Shown one piece after another: positions 29,715 through 39,572 of a stretch of 64,000 nucleotides of DNA. Each line of letters starts with the position of its first letter. Position 1 is the stretch's first letter. The translations under genes were made by a program, and so were the position numbers. The stretch is from Staphylococcus equorum (GTDB lineage: Bacteria > Bacillota > Bacilli > Staphylococcales > Staphylococcaceae), in contig NZ_CP118982.1 of NCBI RefSeq assembly GCF_029024965.1, positions 1,178,001 to 1,242,000 of the forward strand, in the 5' to 3' direction. The notes under the pieces were generated by a model. That model had not been told where the DNA came from. It ran no database searches and saw only the letters and a list, made by a program, of their open reading frames with translations.

Positions 29715-30638
29715 ATGAAACCATTTAATCAAATTATGGGTGATTCAAATGATTTATCAAAAAAAATTGCCAAGATAAAAAAAGATGTCGTCAATGATCC
29801 AGACGTTAAACAGTTTTTAGAGTCGCATAAAGCTGAACTGACAAATGCGATGATAGATGAAGATTTGAATATTTTACAAGAATATAAAGATCAAGAAAAG
29901 CGTTATGATGGTCATAAACTAAAAGACTGTCCCAATTTTGTGACAGGTCATATTCCTGAATTATATATCGAACATAATCATATAAAAATTCGCTATTTAC
30001 CTTGTCCTTGTAAAATTAAACACGACGAAGAACGGTTTAATAAACATTTAATTACATCGCACCATATGCAACGTGACACACTAGACGCAAAACTTGAAGA
30101 TATATATATGGATAGAAGAGATCGATTAGATGTCGCAATGGCTGCTAACCAAATTTGTGAAAAAATAACAAATAAAGAGCCCCAAATTAAAGGTTTGTAT
30201 TTACATGGCCCATTTGGTACTGGTAAATCATTTATCCTTGGCGCAATTGCAAATCAATTAAAAACTGAAAAAATTCCATCTACAATTGTTTATCTACCAG
30301 AATTCATCCGTTCACTTAAAGGCGGATTTAAAGATGGTACTTTTGAAACGAAACTCTCTAGAGTAAGAGAAGCAAATATATTAATGTTAGATGATATAGG
30401 TGCTGAAGACATTACACCATGGGCAAGAGATGAAGTGATTGGCCCACTGTTACATTATCGTATGGTTCAAGAGTTACCTACATTTTTCAGTTCTAATTTA
30501 AGTTTTGAAGAATTAGAATATCATCTCTCTGTCACGCGAGACGGCACAGAAAAAACTAAGTCTGCAAGAATCATGGAAAGAATCAAAACATTATCAACAC
30601 CATATTTCTTAGAAGGAAAAAATTACAGGAACGATTGA
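29715..30638 (+). CDS. dnaI: Primosomal helicase loader DnaI
   Basis: A 307-residue AAA+ ATPase. The N-terminal helicase-binding region (residues 1-110) includes cysteines in the CPNFVTGH and YLPCPCKIKH segments that fit the zinc-binding domain of Bacillus DnaI. The ATPase core has Walker A LYLHGPFGTGKSF, Walker B ILMLDDIGAED, and the ARIMERIKTL region near the end. It loads the hexameric helicase with DnaB. No gap separates it from dnaB. Confidence 0.95.
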   Translation: MKPFNQIMGDSNDLSKKIAKIKKDVVNDPDVKQFLESHKAELTNAMIDEDLNILQEYKDQEKRYDGHKLKDCPNFVTGHIPELYIEHNHIKIRYLPCPCKIKHDEERFNKHLITSHHMQRDTLDAKLEDIYMDRRDRLDVAMAANQICEKITNKEPQIKGLYLHGPFGTGKSFILGAIANQLKTEKIPSTIVYLPEFIRSLKGGFKDGTFETKLSRVREANILMLDDIGAEDITPWARDEVIGPLLHYRMVQELPTFFSSNLSFEELEYHLSVTRDGTEKTKSARIMERIKTLSTPYFLEGKNYRND

Positions 30639-30662
30639 AATCTAAAATAAATGTTGTATAAT
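30635..30662 (+). promoter_or_regulatory. thrS leader promoter
   Basis: TTGAAA (30635-30640), a 16-bp spacer and TATAAT (30657-30662). The -35 element overlaps the dnaI stop codon. Confidence 0.65.
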
Positions 30663-30689
30663 ATAATTAAATCTAAATCATAACAAATG

Positions 30690-30907
30690 AAATGAAGACG
30701 AGATGAATAAGCCACTACTTTACAGAGAACCAGTAAAAGATGAGATGCTGGTAAGTAAGTTTATTCATTACTACTTCATAATTGATGTTGTAATGAACAT
30801 CCGGCTCAAGACCGTTATCTTACGTAGAGTAAAGTTATTACATCATAACTTTAATTTAGGGTGGTACCGCGAAGACCTCGTCCCTTTTTAGGGATGGGGT
30901 CTTTTTG
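30690..30907 (+). ncRNA. Threonyl T-box leader of thrS
   Basis: The T-box core AGGGTGGTACCGCG is at 30858-30871, followed by a terminator stem (30874-30885 with 30890-30901) and a T-run. In stem I, ATGAAG (30692-30697) pairs with CTTCAT (30774-30779), and ATGAATAA (30703-30710) pairs with TTATTCAT (30761-30768). The internal loop between them shows TACTA, placing an ACT threonine specifier at 30770-30772. Uncharged tRNA-Thr should stabilise the antiterminator and allow thrS expression. Confidence 0.93.
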
Positions 30908-30978
30908 TTTTTGAGTCTAATTCAGTATAAACATCATTTCATTTTGATTTAAGTGCTTGAATAAATAGGAGGGTTTTT

Positions 30979-32916
30979 ATGGAGCAAATAAATATTAAAT
31001 TTCCAGATGGCAATTCAAAAGTGTTTGATAAAGGTACAACTACAGAAGATATTGCACATTCTATAAGTCCAGGATTAAGAAAAAAAGCTGTAGCTGGTAA
31101 ATTAAATGGACAACTCATTGATTTAACTAGACCAATTGACGAAGATGGCTCAATTGAAATCGTTACACCTGGTTCTGATGAAGCGCTAGAAGTATTACGT
31201 CATTCTACTGCACATCTTATGGCACAAGCCTTAAAACGCCTCTATGGTAATGTTCATTTTGGTGTTGGTCCGGTAATTGATGGTGGATTTTATTATGACT
31301 TTGATATGGAAGAAAGTATTTCATCAGATGATTTTGAAAAAATAGAAAAAACAATGAAACAAATTGTTAATGAAAACTATCCAATTGAACGTAAAGTGGT
31401 TTCTAGAAATGAAGCTAAATCATTTTTCTCAGACGACCCATATAAGCAAGAATTAATCGATGCTATTCCAGAAGATGAAAATGTGACTTTATATTCCCAA
31501 GGAGAGTTCACTGATTTATGTCGTGGTGTTCATGTACCATCTACTTCTAAAATAAAAGAATTTAAATTATTATCTACAGCTGGTGCTTATTGGCGTGGAA
31601 ATAGTGACAATAAAATGTTACAACGTATATACGGCACAGCATTTTTCGATAAAAAAGAATTGAAAGCACATTTGAAAATGTTGGAGGAACGCAAAGAGCG
31701 TGATCACCGTAAAATTGGCAAAGATTTAGAACTATTTGCTAACAACCCTTTAGTAGGTGCAGGTTTGCCACTTTGGTTGCCTAACGGTGCTACAATTCGT
31801 CGTGAAATTGAACGTTATATTGTAGATAAAGAAGTAAGTATGGGTTATGACCATGTTTATACTCCTGTAATGGCCAACGTTGATTTATACAAAACATCAG
31901 GTCATTGGGACCATTATCAAGAAGACATGTTCCCAACAATGAAATTAGATGAACATGAAGAAATGGTCTTAAGACCAATGAACTGTCCGCACCATATGAT
32001 GATTTATGCAAATAAACCACATTCATATCGTGAATTGCCTATTAGAATTGCTGAATTAGGTACTATGCATCGTTATGAAGCGAGTGGTGCGGTTTCTGGT
32101 TTACAACGTGTCCGCGGAATGACATTAAATGATGCGCATATTTTTGTACGTCCGGACCAAATTAAAGAAGAGTTCAAACGTGTTGTAAATTTAATTGTTG
32201 ATGTATACAAAGATTTCAACTTTGAAAATTATAAGTTCCGTGTAAGTTATAGAGATCCTGAAGATAAAGAAAAATATTTCGATGACGATGACATGTGGAA
32301 TAAAGCAGAAAGTATGTTGAAAGAAGCGGTAGACGAACTTGGTTTAGATTATGAAGAAGCAGTAGGCGAAGCAGCCTTCTATGGTCCGAAACTTGACGTA
32401 CAAGTTCAAACTGCTATGGGCAAAGAAGAAACATTATCTACAGCCCAATTAGACTTCTTGTTACCAGAGAAATTTGATTTAACTTATATTGGTAATGATG
32501 GAGAACAACATAGACCAGTAGTCATTCACCGTGGTGTAGTATCTACTATGGAACGTTTCGTCGCATTCTTAACTGAAGAAACAAAAGGTGCATTCCCTGC
32601 ATGGTTAGCACCAAAACAAGTAGAAATTATACCTGTTAACGTTGATTTACATTATGATTATGCTAGACACATTCAAGACGAGCTTAAATCTCAAGGTGTA
32701 AGAGTTGAAATTGATGATCGTAATGAAAAAATGGGTTATAAAATTAGAGAAGCACAAATGCAAAAAATACCTTACCAACTCGTTGTAGGGGACAAAGAAG
32801 TAGAAAACAATGAAGTAAATGTACGAAAATATGGTTCCCAAGATCAAGAAACGTTAGAAAAAGAAGAATTCATTTGGAATTTACTCGATGAGATTAGATT
32901 GAAAAAACAAAGATAG
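30979..32916 (+). CDS. thrS: Threonyl-tRNA synthetase
   Basis: A 645-residue class II synthetase. An N-terminal TGS domain (residues 1-63) is followed by the editing domain with [16 protein letters not shown], then the catalytic core containing [10 protein letters not shown] (zinc cysteine), the class II motifs around [17 protein letters not shown] and the C-terminal anticodon-binding domain. It charges tRNA-Thr. ATG 30979 follows AGGAGGG. Expression is controlled by the T-box just upstream; the gene is not linked to the downstream lysP, which has its own promoter and riboswitch. Confidence 0.97.
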   Translation: MEQINIKFPDGNSKVFDKGTTTEDIAHSISPGLRKKAVAGKLNGQLIDLTRPIDEDGSIEIVTPGSDEALEVLRHSTAHLMAQALKRLYGNVHFGVGPVIDGGFYYDFDMEESISSDDFEKIEKTMKQIVNENYPIERKVVSRNEAKSFFSDDPYKQELIDAIPEDENVTLYSQGEFTDLCRGVHVPSTSKIKEFKLLSTAGAYWRGNSDNKMLQRIYGTAFFDKKELKAHLKMLEERKERDHRKIGKDLELFANNPLVGAGLPLWLPNGATIRREIERYIVDKEVSMGYDHVYTPVMANVDLYKTSGHWDHYQEDMFPTMKLDEHEEMVLRPMNCPHHMMIYANKPHSYRELPIRIAELGTMHRYEASGAVSGLQRVRGMTLNDAHIFVRPDQIKEEFKRVVNLIVDVYKDFNFENYKFRVSYRDPEDKEKYFDDDDMWNKAESMLKEAVDELGLDYEEAVGEAAFYGPKLDVQVQTAMGKEETLSTAQLDFLLPEKFDLTYIGNDGEQHRPVVIHRGVVSTMERFVAFLTEETKGAFPAWLAPKQVEIIPVNVDLHYDYARHIQDELKSQGVRVEIDDRNEKMGYKIREAQMQKIPYQLVVGDKEVENNEVNVRKYGSQDQETLEKEEFIWNLLDEIRLKKQR

Positions 32917-32918
32917 TC

Positions 32919-32947
32919 TTGAAACTCTTGAAGAAATCATGTATATT
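32919..32947 (+). promoter_or_regulatory. lysP leader promoter
   Basis: TTGAAA (32919-32924), a 17-bp spacer and TATATT (32942-32947), starting directly after the thrS stop codon and placing transcription start near 32954. Confidence 0.6.
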
Positions 32948-32997
32948 ACAGAATAGTGAAGTTAGTTCACATTCATATTAAAATTAAATTTGAGTTA

Positions 32998-33217
32998 GAG
33001 GTTGCATTTTCAATGAGTAATTATTCAGAAGCCGAATGGGGCATATGTTGAATAATAGAAAGGTGAAGATGCCGAAACTTGTATTGTCCATTAACTATAC
33101 AGGTTGGGCCAGTTATCGAAAGAAACTGGACTGTCACATATGTGATGTGCTACCTATATAAATGCTATTATTAAAATGGTTGCATATCTAATAGGTATGC
33201 AACCATTTTATTTTTAG
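32998..33217 (+). ncRNA. Lysine riboswitch (L box) with transcription terminator
   Basis: Conserved lysine-aptamer blocks occur in order: AGAGGTTGCAT at P1 (32997-33007), GAAAGGTGAAGATGCCGAA (33058-33076), the GGTTGGGCC segment (33102-33110) and ACTGTCAC (33129-33136). P1 closes with GATGTGCTACCT (33144-33155). A perfect 13-bp terminator (33173-33185 with 33197-33209) and T-run follow. The terminator's upstream arm repeats the P1 sequence GGTTGCAT, so it can compete for the P1 3' strand: lysine binding frees it to terminate. The regulated gene is the lysine permease. Confidence 0.9.
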
Positions 33218-33379
33218 TCAAATGGATTATCATAAATACGTTAACGGGAAAGAGCGAAAATTATAATTGTTGTGTAATTCCATATAGTTAATTACAATGA
33301 ACTACTGCTCAAACTATAAATAGTATGAATCTTAATCATATAGTAAGTTAACCTCTATATTTAAGGAAGGGAAGCGTCT

Positions 33380-34864
33380 ATGGCAAAACAAGTGAATCAA
33401 AATGATGGTGTTCAAAGGGGGCTGAAAGATCGCCATATATCCATGATTGCAATTGGAGGTTGTATTGGGACTGGTTTATTTATGACTTCTGGTGGTGCAA
33501 TACATGATGCAGGTGGTTTAGGTGCGCTCTTAGCCTTCGCAATCATTGGAGCAATGGTATTCTTCCTCATGACTTCTCTAGGAGAAATGGCAACATATTT
33601 ACCAGTGTCAGGATCATTTAGTACATATGCTACACGTTTTGTTGATCCATCTCTAGGATTCGCATTAGGTTGGAACTATTGGTTTAACTGGGTAATTACT
33701 GTTGCAGCCGATGTAACGATTGCTGCACAAGTAATACAGTATTGGACACCAATGTCAGGTATTCCAGCTTGGAGTTGGAGCTGTCTATTCTTAATTATTA
33801 TATTTGGACTGAATGCATTGTCCGTTAGAGTATTTGGCGAAAGTGAATATTGGTTTGCTTTGATTAAAGTAGTTACTGTGATTATCTTTATTGCAATCGG
33901 TTTATTGACAATAGTTGGTATCATGGGTGGAGAGTTTGTTGGTTTTGACACGTTCACTCAAGGTAGTGGTCCTATTTTAGGTGATGGCTTTGGAGGAAGT
34001 ATCTTAGCGATTTTAGGTGTGTTCTTGGTAGCAGGCTTTTCATTCCAAGGTACTGAACTTATTGGTATTACAGCAGGAGAGTCTGAAAATCCAGAGCGCG
34101 CGGTTCCTAAGGCAATTAAACAAGTGTTCTGGAGAATATTGATATTCTATATTCTTGCAATCTTTGTAATTGGTATGTTGATACCATACGATAGTCCATC
34201 ACTTATGGGTGGCGGAGATGATATTTCAACTTCACCATTTACACTTGTATTCCAAAATGCAGGGCTAGCATTTGCAGCCTCATTCATGAATGCTGTTATA
34301 CTGACTTCGGTATTATCAGCAGGTAACTCAGGTATGTATGCTTCAACACGTATGCTATATTCAATGAGTAAAGATAAGCTTGCATATCCTATATTTGGTA
34401 AAACAAATAGAAGTGGTGTACCGTATGTATCATTACTCGCTACAGCAGTAATCGTAGTAATTATCTTTGTATTACAACATTTAAGCGGTGACGCTTATGA
34501 ATATATCGTTGCTGCAAGTGGTCTGACTGGTTTTATTGCATGGGTTGGTATTGCAGTCAGTCATTACAGATTTAGAAAAGCTTTTGATAAACAAAACTAT
34601 GATAAATCAAAATTAAAATATAAAGCTAAATTATTCCCATTCGGGCCTATTTTTGCAGGTGTCTTGTGTGTACTTGTAATTATTGGACAAGATGTTGATT
34701 TCATCCAATCAGGAGATTTTGATCTCAATAGATTTGTTATCACATATATGGGTATTCCAGTATTCTTAGCATTCTTCATTTATCATAAACTACGTTATAA
34801 AACAAAAATAATACCATTAGAACAAGTGGATTTAAGACAAAATGTTAAAATGGACGATAAATAA
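33380..34864 (+). CDS. lysP: Lysine-specific permease
   Basis: A 494-residue APC-family transporter with about twelve TM segments. The start region GLKDRHISMIAIGGCIGTGLFM and the SFQGTELIGITAGESENPERAVPKAI segment are typical of the LysP branch. Lysine as substrate is supported strongly by the lysine riboswitch upstream, and by the same gene lying between thrS and infC in S. aureus. AAGGAAGGG precedes ATG 33380. It imports lysine across the cytoplasmic membrane; expression should fall when lysine is plentiful. Confidence 0.93.
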   Translation: MAKQVNQNDGVQRGLKDRHISMIAIGGCIGTGLFMTSGGAIHDAGGLGALLAFAIIGAMVFFLMTSLGEMATYLPVSGSFSTYATRFVDPSLGFALGWNYWFNWVITVAADVTIAAQVIQYWTPMSGIPAWSWSCLFLIIIFGLNALSVRVFGESEYWFALIKVVTVIIFIAIGLLTIVGIMGGEFVGFDTFTQGSGPILGDGFGGSILAILGVFLVAGFSFQGTELIGITAGESENPERAVPKAIKQVFWRILIFYILAIFVIGMLIPYDSPSLMGGGDDISTSPFTLVFQNAGLAFAASFMNAVILTSVLSAGNSGMYASTRMLYSMSKDKLAYPIFGKTNRSGVPYVSLLATAVIVVIIFVLQHLSGDAYEYIVAASGLTGFIAWVGIAVSHYRFRKAFDKQNYDKSKLKYKAKLFPFGPIFAGVLCVLVIIGQDVDFIQSGDFDLNRFVITYMGIPVFLAFFIYHKLRYKTKIIPLEQVDLRQNVKMDDK

Positions 34865-34876
34865 ATAGAAAAGTTG

Positions 34877-34905
34877 TTGACTTGCTAATGAATTGTTGCT
34901 AAGAT
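34877..34905 (+). promoter_or_regulatory. Promoter of the infC-rpmI-rplT operon
   Basis: TTGACT (34877-34882), a 17-bp spacer and TAAGAT (34900-34905). It starts 13 nt after the lysP stop. Confidence 0.65.
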
Positions 34906-34911
34906 AGGTAA

Positions 34912-35050
34912 TGTTGAATACGAAACGAACCAAGTAGAAGCTCCCGCTTCTCACCTGTTGCGACACTAATAGTAGTTGGCAGGTCTATATACATACGACA
35001 TTGTTGTGTGTAAAGAAGAGCGGGTATATTATATACTCGCTCTTTTTCTT
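34912..35050 (+). ncRNA. Structured leader of infC-rpmI-rplT, L20-autoregulation type
   Basis: A 140-nt untranslated leader with several hairpins (AGAAGC...GCTTCT at about 34936-34952) and a closing terminator-like stem of about 13 bp (35016-35029 with 35031-35044) followed by a T-run before the infC ribosome site. In Bacillus, ribosomal protein L20 binds such a leader and causes premature termination. Assignment rests on position and structure; I did not match it to the Rfam model. Confidence 0.7.
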
Positions 35051-35085
35051 GGGATAATTTCGTAAAAATCTTGGAGGTGTCAACC

Positions 35086-35604
35086 ATAGCAAAAGATCAG
35101 ACTCAAGTTAACGAAAAGATTCGTGCAAAAGAATTACGTTTAATCGGACATGACGGAGAACAGATCGGTATTAAATCTAAAGCAGAAGCTTTAGAAATGG
35201 CAGAGCGCGTAGAACTCGATGTAGTTATTATGTCGCCTAACGCTAAACCACCTGTTGCGAAAATCATGGATTATGGTAAGTACAAATTCGAACAACAGAA
35301 AAAAGAAAAAGAAATGAAGAAGAAACAAAAAGTTATTAACCTTAAAGAAATTCGTTTAAGTCCAACAATTGAGGAACATGATTTCCAAACTAAATTGAAG
35401 AACGGACGTAAATTCTTAGAAAAAGGCGACAAATGTAAAGTTTCAATTCGTTTCAGAGGGCGTGCTATTACGCATAAAGAAATTGGTCAACGCGTATTAG
35501 AAAAATTTGCAGAAGAATGTAAAGATATCGCTACAATTGGGCAAAGACCTAAAATGGATGGACGCCAAATGTTCATCATGCTTAACCCACTTAACGAAAA
35601 ATAA
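35086..35604 (+). CDS. infC: Translation initiation factor IF-3, probable ATA start
   Basis: A 172-residue IF-3 from this start. N-terminal domain: [21 protein letters not shown]; a lysine-rich linker [17 protein letters not shown]-terminal domain: [17 protein letters not shown] ... [14 protein letters not shown]. It binds the 30S subunit and checks initiator pairing. No ATG is in frame here. The ribosome site GGAGGT (35073-35078) is 7 nt before ATA (35086-35088); the in-frame GTG at 35077 lies inside it and TTG 35071 precedes it. Rare starts (ATT, ATA) are a known infC feature that permits IF-3 to limit its own synthesis. Confidence 0.93.
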   Translation: MAKDQTQVNEKIRAKELRLIGHDGEQIGIKSKAEALEMAERVELDVVIMSPNAKPPVAKIMDYGKYKFEQQKKEKEMKKKQKVINLKEIRLSPTIEEHDFQTKLKNGRKFLEKGDKCKVSIRFRGRAITHKEIGQRVLEKFAEECKDIATIGQRPKMDGRQMFIMLNPLNEK

Positions 35605-35630
35605 AAAGATACTACAGGAGGAATTGAATC

Positions 35631-35831
35631 ATGCCTAAAATGAAAACACACCGTGGAGCAGCAAAACGTGTTAAAAGAACTGGTTCAGGTAAATTAAAAC
35701 GTTCTAGAGCTTTCACTTCACATATGTTTGCAAACAAAACAACTAAACAAAAACGTAAATTACGTAAAGCTTCATTAGTGAGCAAATCAGATATGAAACG
35801 CGTTAAACAATTATTAGCTTATAAAAAATAA
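35631..35831 (+). CDS. rpmI: Ribosomal protein L35
   Basis: A 66-residue, very basic protein of the large subunit: [20 protein letters not shown] is the standard L35 opening, and the protein ends KQLLAYKK. Length is normal. AGGAGG precedes the ATG. It lies between infC and rplT in the usual operon under the shared leader. Confidence 0.97.
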   Translation: MPKMKTHRGAAKRVKRTGSGKLKRSRAFTSHMFANKTTKQKRKLRKASLVSKSDMKRVKQLLAYKK

Positions 35832-35879
35832 GTAACGACAGATAAAAAAGATTGAAGATATTTTGAGGAGGAATTTATT

Positions 35880-36236
35880 ATGCCACGTGTTAAAGGTGGA
35901 ACGGTAACAAGAGCTCGTCGTAAAAAGACGATTAAATTAGCTAAAGGTTACTTTGGTTCAAAAAGAACTTTATATAAAGTAGCAAAACAACAAGTAATGA
36001 AATCAGGACAGTACGCATTCCGCGACCGTCGTCAAAGAAAACGTGATTTCCGTAGATTATGGATTACACGTATTAATGGAGCTGCACGTCAACATGACAT
36101 GAGCTATTCAAGATTAATGAACGGTTTGAAAAAAGCTGGAATCGATGTTAACCGTAAAATGCTTTCTGAAATTGCTATTTCAGATGAAAAAGCTTTCGGT
36201 GAATTAGTTGCTAAAGCTAAAGACGCTTTAAAATAA
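35880..36236 (+). CDS. rplT: Ribosomal protein L20
   Basis: A 118-residue basic protein: [20 protein letters not shown] and [18 protein letters not shown] are characteristic of L20, needed early in 50S assembly. In Bacillus it also represses its own operon through the infC leader. AGGAGG precedes the ATG. The operon ends at the terminator 36245-36281. Confidence 0.97.
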   Translation: MPRVKGGTVTRARRKKTIKLAKGYFGSKRTLYKVAKQQVMKSGQYAFRDRRQRKRDFRRLWITRINGAARQHDMSYSRLMNGLKKAGIDVNRKMLSEIAISDEKAFGELVAKAKDALK

Positions 36237-36244
36237 TTCTCAAA

Positions 36245-36281
36245 TAAAGAGATGTACAATTCGTACATCTCTTTATTTTTG
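36245..36281 (+). terminator. Terminator of infC-rpmI-rplT
   Basis: A perfect 13-bp stem (36245-36257 with 36263-36275) with loop AATTC, followed by TTTTTG. Confidence 0.9.
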
Positions 36282-36354
36282 TATCTATTAACGTTTTGAT
36301 AAATAACTATCATTTGATAAAATGGCTTAGAAGCCATATATGAAGGAGAAATTT

Positions 36355-36966
36355 ATGTCTAAATTTGATGAAATGATTACGGTAGTACCAAGAACAATTT
36401 TATTTAATAGTGAAAAGAATCAATTTAACGGTTTTCTTGATAAAAATTCTGAAAAGGGTCAAGATATCTTTGACGCACTTTCAAAGTATGAAATTAAGCG
36501 TCGTGGAGATATGGAGGAAGATCCGACATATAAACAATTGGTATCTTATTGTATTTTAGAAAATGAGAATGATGAAATTTTAGTGTATGAGAGATTAGCA
36601 GGTGGTGGAGAATCACGTTTGCATGGTCAATCTTCAATCGGTGTCGGTGGACATATGAACGATGTAAAAGGTGCTGAATCTATCAATGAAGTATTGCGCA
36701 TTAATGCACAAAGAGAACTTGAAGAAGAAGTAGGTCTGTCAGATAGTAAAACACAAAATTTAGCATACATAGGTTTTATTAATGATGATACAAATGAAGT
36801 TGGCGAAGTTCATTTAGGTGTAGTGTTCAAAATTAAAGTGAATAGTAATGATGTTGAAGCTAAAGAAACAGATACTTTAAAAATAAAATGGGTGAATCAA
36901 AGTAAAATAGATAATTATGATGATTTTGAAACATGGAGTACGTTAATATTACAGTCAATACAATAG
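36355..36966 (+). CDS. Nudix hydrolase domain protein
   Basis: A 203-residue cytoplasmic protein with a Nudix box: after IGVGGHMND, the segment INAQRELEEEVGL fits REUxEExGU. The spacing before the box is slightly longer than standard. The first 65 residues (MSKFDEMITVVPRTILFN) are not part of the core fold. Nudix enzymes cleave nucleoside diphosphate derivatives; no substrate can be named. ATG 36355 is preferred over 36340 because AAGGAGA (36343-36349) lies between them. The downstream unknown gene begins 12 nt later. Confidence 0.85.
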   Translation: MSKFDEMITVVPRTILFNSEKNQFNGFLDKNSEKGQDIFDALSKYEIKRRGDMEEDPTYKQLVSYCILENENDEILVYERLAGGGESRLHGQSSIGVGGHMNDVKGAESINEVLRINAQRELEEEVGLSDSKTQNLAYIGFINDDTNEVGEVHLGVVFKIKVNSNDVEAKETDTLKIKWVNQSKIDNYDDFETWSTLILQSIQ

Positions 36967-36978
36967 AGGTGCATAAAA

Positions 36979-37902
36979 ATGTCTGATATCATTCCCTTTC
37001 CACGTTCAAAAGATAAACTAATAAGAGAAATCAAACAATCTTTTAACAATAATGAATTAGATCAAATGTATGACCTGTTTGAAGATTTTGAAAAACAATT
37101 TGAATTAGATGAGCAAATGTCTCTATTGAAATGTGCCATGTTATACAAAATGGGACATTATCTTGAATTGCGTGAAGAAGCTATTATTTTACTGAAACAA
37201 GGTATTACTAAGTATGATGACCTTATGGTTTATTATGTAAAAAGTTTAAACGGGTTAGGACAATATTTTGAAGTCGTTGACGTCATTAATCAAATTATTG
37301 ATGAAGTCAATGATCATAAAACGAGAATGGAACTATTTCCATTAAAAGAATATGCCCTAAGTCAAATTGATAAACATAATGCGCATGCAGCAGAAATGCT
37401 CCGTGATTTTGAGTCGTTGTCATTACGTGAACAAATTAGTACAATCTTAACTTTAATAGATCATAATCAGTATCGTTATCAAGAAACAGTGGTAAATATT
37501 ATTAATGAAATTGAACTTGCACCGAATGTTGTGAGTATAATGCTTGAATATTTACGTTTTGCCGGATACAATCAAAACATTCGTGTTCAGAAATTTGGTT
37601 ATACAGTTGAAGTGAATCCAAATCATCTTTCCGGTCTTGAACAAACGCTGTTTAAGATTAAAATTATTCCAGAAGTCATTAAGCAAATGGAAGATGATGC
37701 AGCACAAATTGTAGAAGAAGCACTTCATCTTATGAACAACCATGCTATTTTACTTTACCCGTTAGACATAGAGAGCATAGCATCTGAAAATGAATGGATT
37801 GAAGCTTACACAAACTATTTCAAATCAATGTTAGGTTTAGAAAGCTTAGACACAACTAATACTATTGTTAATTTAATTACTTCAATTGATATGCATGAAT
37901 AA
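36979..37902 (+). CDS. Conserved hypothetical helical (TPR-like) protein
   Basis: A 307-residue soluble protein that I cannot name. It starts MSDIIPFPRSKDKLIREIKQ and is almost entirely predicted helical. Residues about 20-130 show helix-turn-helix pairs like tetratricopeptide repeats (FNNNELDQMYDLFEDFEKQF, CAMLYKMGHYLELREEAIILLKQG), and the rest continues in the same style. There is no signal peptide, membrane segment or catalytic motif. The AGAGGTG ribosome site and 12-nt gap couple it to the Nudix gene; trigger factor follows with its own promoter. A scaffold or adaptor role is only a guess from fold. Confidence 0.8.
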   Translation: MSDIIPFPRSKDKLIREIKQSFNNNELDQMYDLFEDFEKQFELDEQMSLLKCAMLYKMGHYLELREEAIILLKQGITKYDDLMVYYVKSLNGLGQYFEVVDVINQIIDEVNDHKTRMELFPLKEYALSQIDKHNAHAAEMLRDFESLSLREQISTILTLIDHNQYRYQETVVNIINEIELAPNVVSIMLEYLRFAGYNQNIRVQKFGYTVEVNPNHLSGLEQTLFKIKIIPEVIKQMEDDAAQIVEEALHLMNNHAILLYPLDIESIASENEWIEAYTNYFKSMLGLESLDTTNTIVNLITSIDMHE

Positions 37903-37997
37903 TTAATGTTTAAATTTTTGGGTAATTAATAATAGTAGTAAAATAATAATTAAATTAATTTCAATTATTCATTCAATATTATTTGTAAACTCAGTGT

Positions 37998-38026
37998 TTG
38001 TGTAGAGCATTGACGTATGATATAAT
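37998..38026 (+). promoter_or_regulatory. tig promoter
   Basis: TTGTGT (37998-38003), a 17-bp spacer and TATAAT (38021-38026), about 48 nt upstream of the tig start. Confidence 0.6.
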
Positions 38027-38073
38027 AATGAAGTTGAAAAAATAAAATAGGATATTCATGGAGGTTTTTATAC

Positions 38074-39384
38074 ATGACAGCAACTTGGGAAAAAAAGGAA
38101 GGTAACGAAGGAGTATTAACCGTTACAGTTCCAGCAGAAAAAGTAGACAAAGCAATTGATCAAGCTTTCAAAAAAGTAGTTAAACAAATAAACGTGCCAG
38201 GTTTCCGTAAAGGGAAAGTACCTCGCCAAATTTTTGAACAACGCTTTGGCGTAGAAGCACTATATCAAGATGCCGTTGATATCTTATTACCAGAAGCTTA
38301 TGGTGAAGCTATTGACGAAACTGGAATTAAACCAGTTGATCAACCAGAAATCAATGTAACTACAATGGAAAAAGGTAGCGATATGACATTCGAAGCGAGT
38401 GTAGTAGTTGAACCTGAAATTGAGTTAGGAGACTATAAAGGTCTTGAAATTGAAAAACAAAATGTTGAATTAACTGAAGAAGAATTACAAGAATCAATTG
38501 ATCACCAATTAGGTCACTTAGCTGAAATGGTAGTTAAAGAAGATGGTGCTGTTGAAGATGGTGACACAGTTAACATCGACTTTGATGGTTACGTTGATGG
38601 CGAACAATTTGAAGGTGGACAAGCTGAAGGCTATGACCTTGAAATTGGTTCAGGTTCATTTATTCCAGGATTCGAAGAACAATTAGTTGGTGTTAAAATT
38701 GGAGAAGAAAAAGATGTTACTGTAACTTTCCCAGAAGAATACCATGCTGAAGAATTAGCTGGAAAAGAAGCTACTTTCAAAGCTAAAGTAAATGAAATTA
38801 AATATAAAGACGTTCCAGAACTAACAGATGAGATTGCGAATGAATTAGACGCAGAAGCAAACACTGTTGATGAATACAAAGAAAACTTACGTAAAAAACT
38901 AACTGAGCAAAAAGAAACTGACGCTGAGAATAATCAAAAAGAAGAAGCAATTAGCAAAGCATCAAATAATGCTTCTGTTGAAATTCCAGACGCTATGATT
39001 AACACTGAGTTAGATCGTATGGTTCAAGAATTTGGACAACGTATGCAACAACAAGGTCTTAATTTAGAAACTTATTACCAAATTTCTGGTCAAGATGAGT
39101 CGCAATTAAGAGAACAAATGAAAGATGATGCAGAAGAACGTGTTAAAACAAACTTAACATTAACTGCTATTGCTGATGCAGAAGAAATTGAAGTAACTGA
39201 AGCTGATATCGATAAAGAACTAGAAAAAATGAGTGGACAATTTAATATGTCAGTAGAAGATATTAAACAAACACTTGGTAATACTGATATCGTTAAAAAT
39301 GATGTTCGTATCCAAAATGTTATCGATTTATTAGTTAAAGAAGCAAAATTAGTAGAACCATCTAAAGATGACACTGAAGCGTAA
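38074..39384 (+). CDS. tig: Trigger factor
   Basis: A 436-residue ribosome-associated chaperone and prolyl isomerase. The N-terminal ribosome-docking signature is [19 protein letters not shown] (about residues 30-50). The FKBP domain (about 150-245) includes [20 protein letters not shown], and the long acidic helical arms follow to residue 430. It binds nascent chains at the exit tunnel. GGAGG precedes the ATG. A terminator separates it from clpX, although the pair is conserved as neighbours. Confidence 0.97.
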   Translation: MTATWEKKEGNEGVLTVTVPAEKVDKAIDQAFKKVVKQINVPGFRKGKVPRQIFEQRFGVEALYQDAVDILLPEAYGEAIDETGIKPVDQPEINVTTMEKGSDMTFEASVVVEPEIELGDYKGLEIEKQNVELTEEELQESIDHQLGHLAEMVVKEDGAVEDGDTVNIDFDGYVDGEQFEGGQAEGYDLEIGSGSFIPGFEEQLVGVKIGEEKDVTVTFPEEYHAEELAGKEATFKAKVNEIKYKDVPELTDEIANELDAEANTVDEYKENLRKKLTEQKETDAENNQKEEAISKASNNASVEIPDAMINTELDRMVQEFGQRMQQQGLNLETYYQISGQDESQLREQMKDDAEERVKTNLTLTAIADAEEIEVTEADIDKELEKMSGQFNMSVEDIKQTLGNTDIVKNDVRIQNVIDLLVKEAKLVEPSKDDTEA

Positions 39385-39447
39385 CTAAATATAAAAAGAG
39401 CAAATTATTTTGTGAATTATATGTTGGTCGTTTAATATAGTAAACCA

Positions 39448-39489
39448 GTAGCAGATGCATTCAAATAATGTATCTGCTACACTATTTTT
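39448..39489 (+). terminator. Terminator after tig
   Basis: A 13-bp stem (39448-39460 with 39468-39480, one G-U pair) followed by ACTATTTTTA. Confidence 0.8.
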
Positions 39490-39572
39490 AAAGCAAATAA
39501 CTTGTGAAAGTTGTAAGTTGCATATTAAAATGCTATTTAGTATAGTCTTTAGGGAATAGGGGTGTAAATAGA

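Noticed and set aside
30703-30891. 62-codon open frame starting ATGAATAAGCC
   Set aside because: It lies wholly inside the thrS T-box (stem I to terminator) and has no ribosome site; the frame is an accident of a structured RNA.
33013-33051. Short ATG frame (MSNYSEAEWGIC) inside the lysP leader
   Set aside because: It is part of the conserved lysine aptamer and lacks a ribosome site; not a leader peptide.
34899-35087. 62-codon minus-strand frame over the infC leader
   Set aside because: It covers a structured attenuator and has no ribosome site; antisense coincidence.
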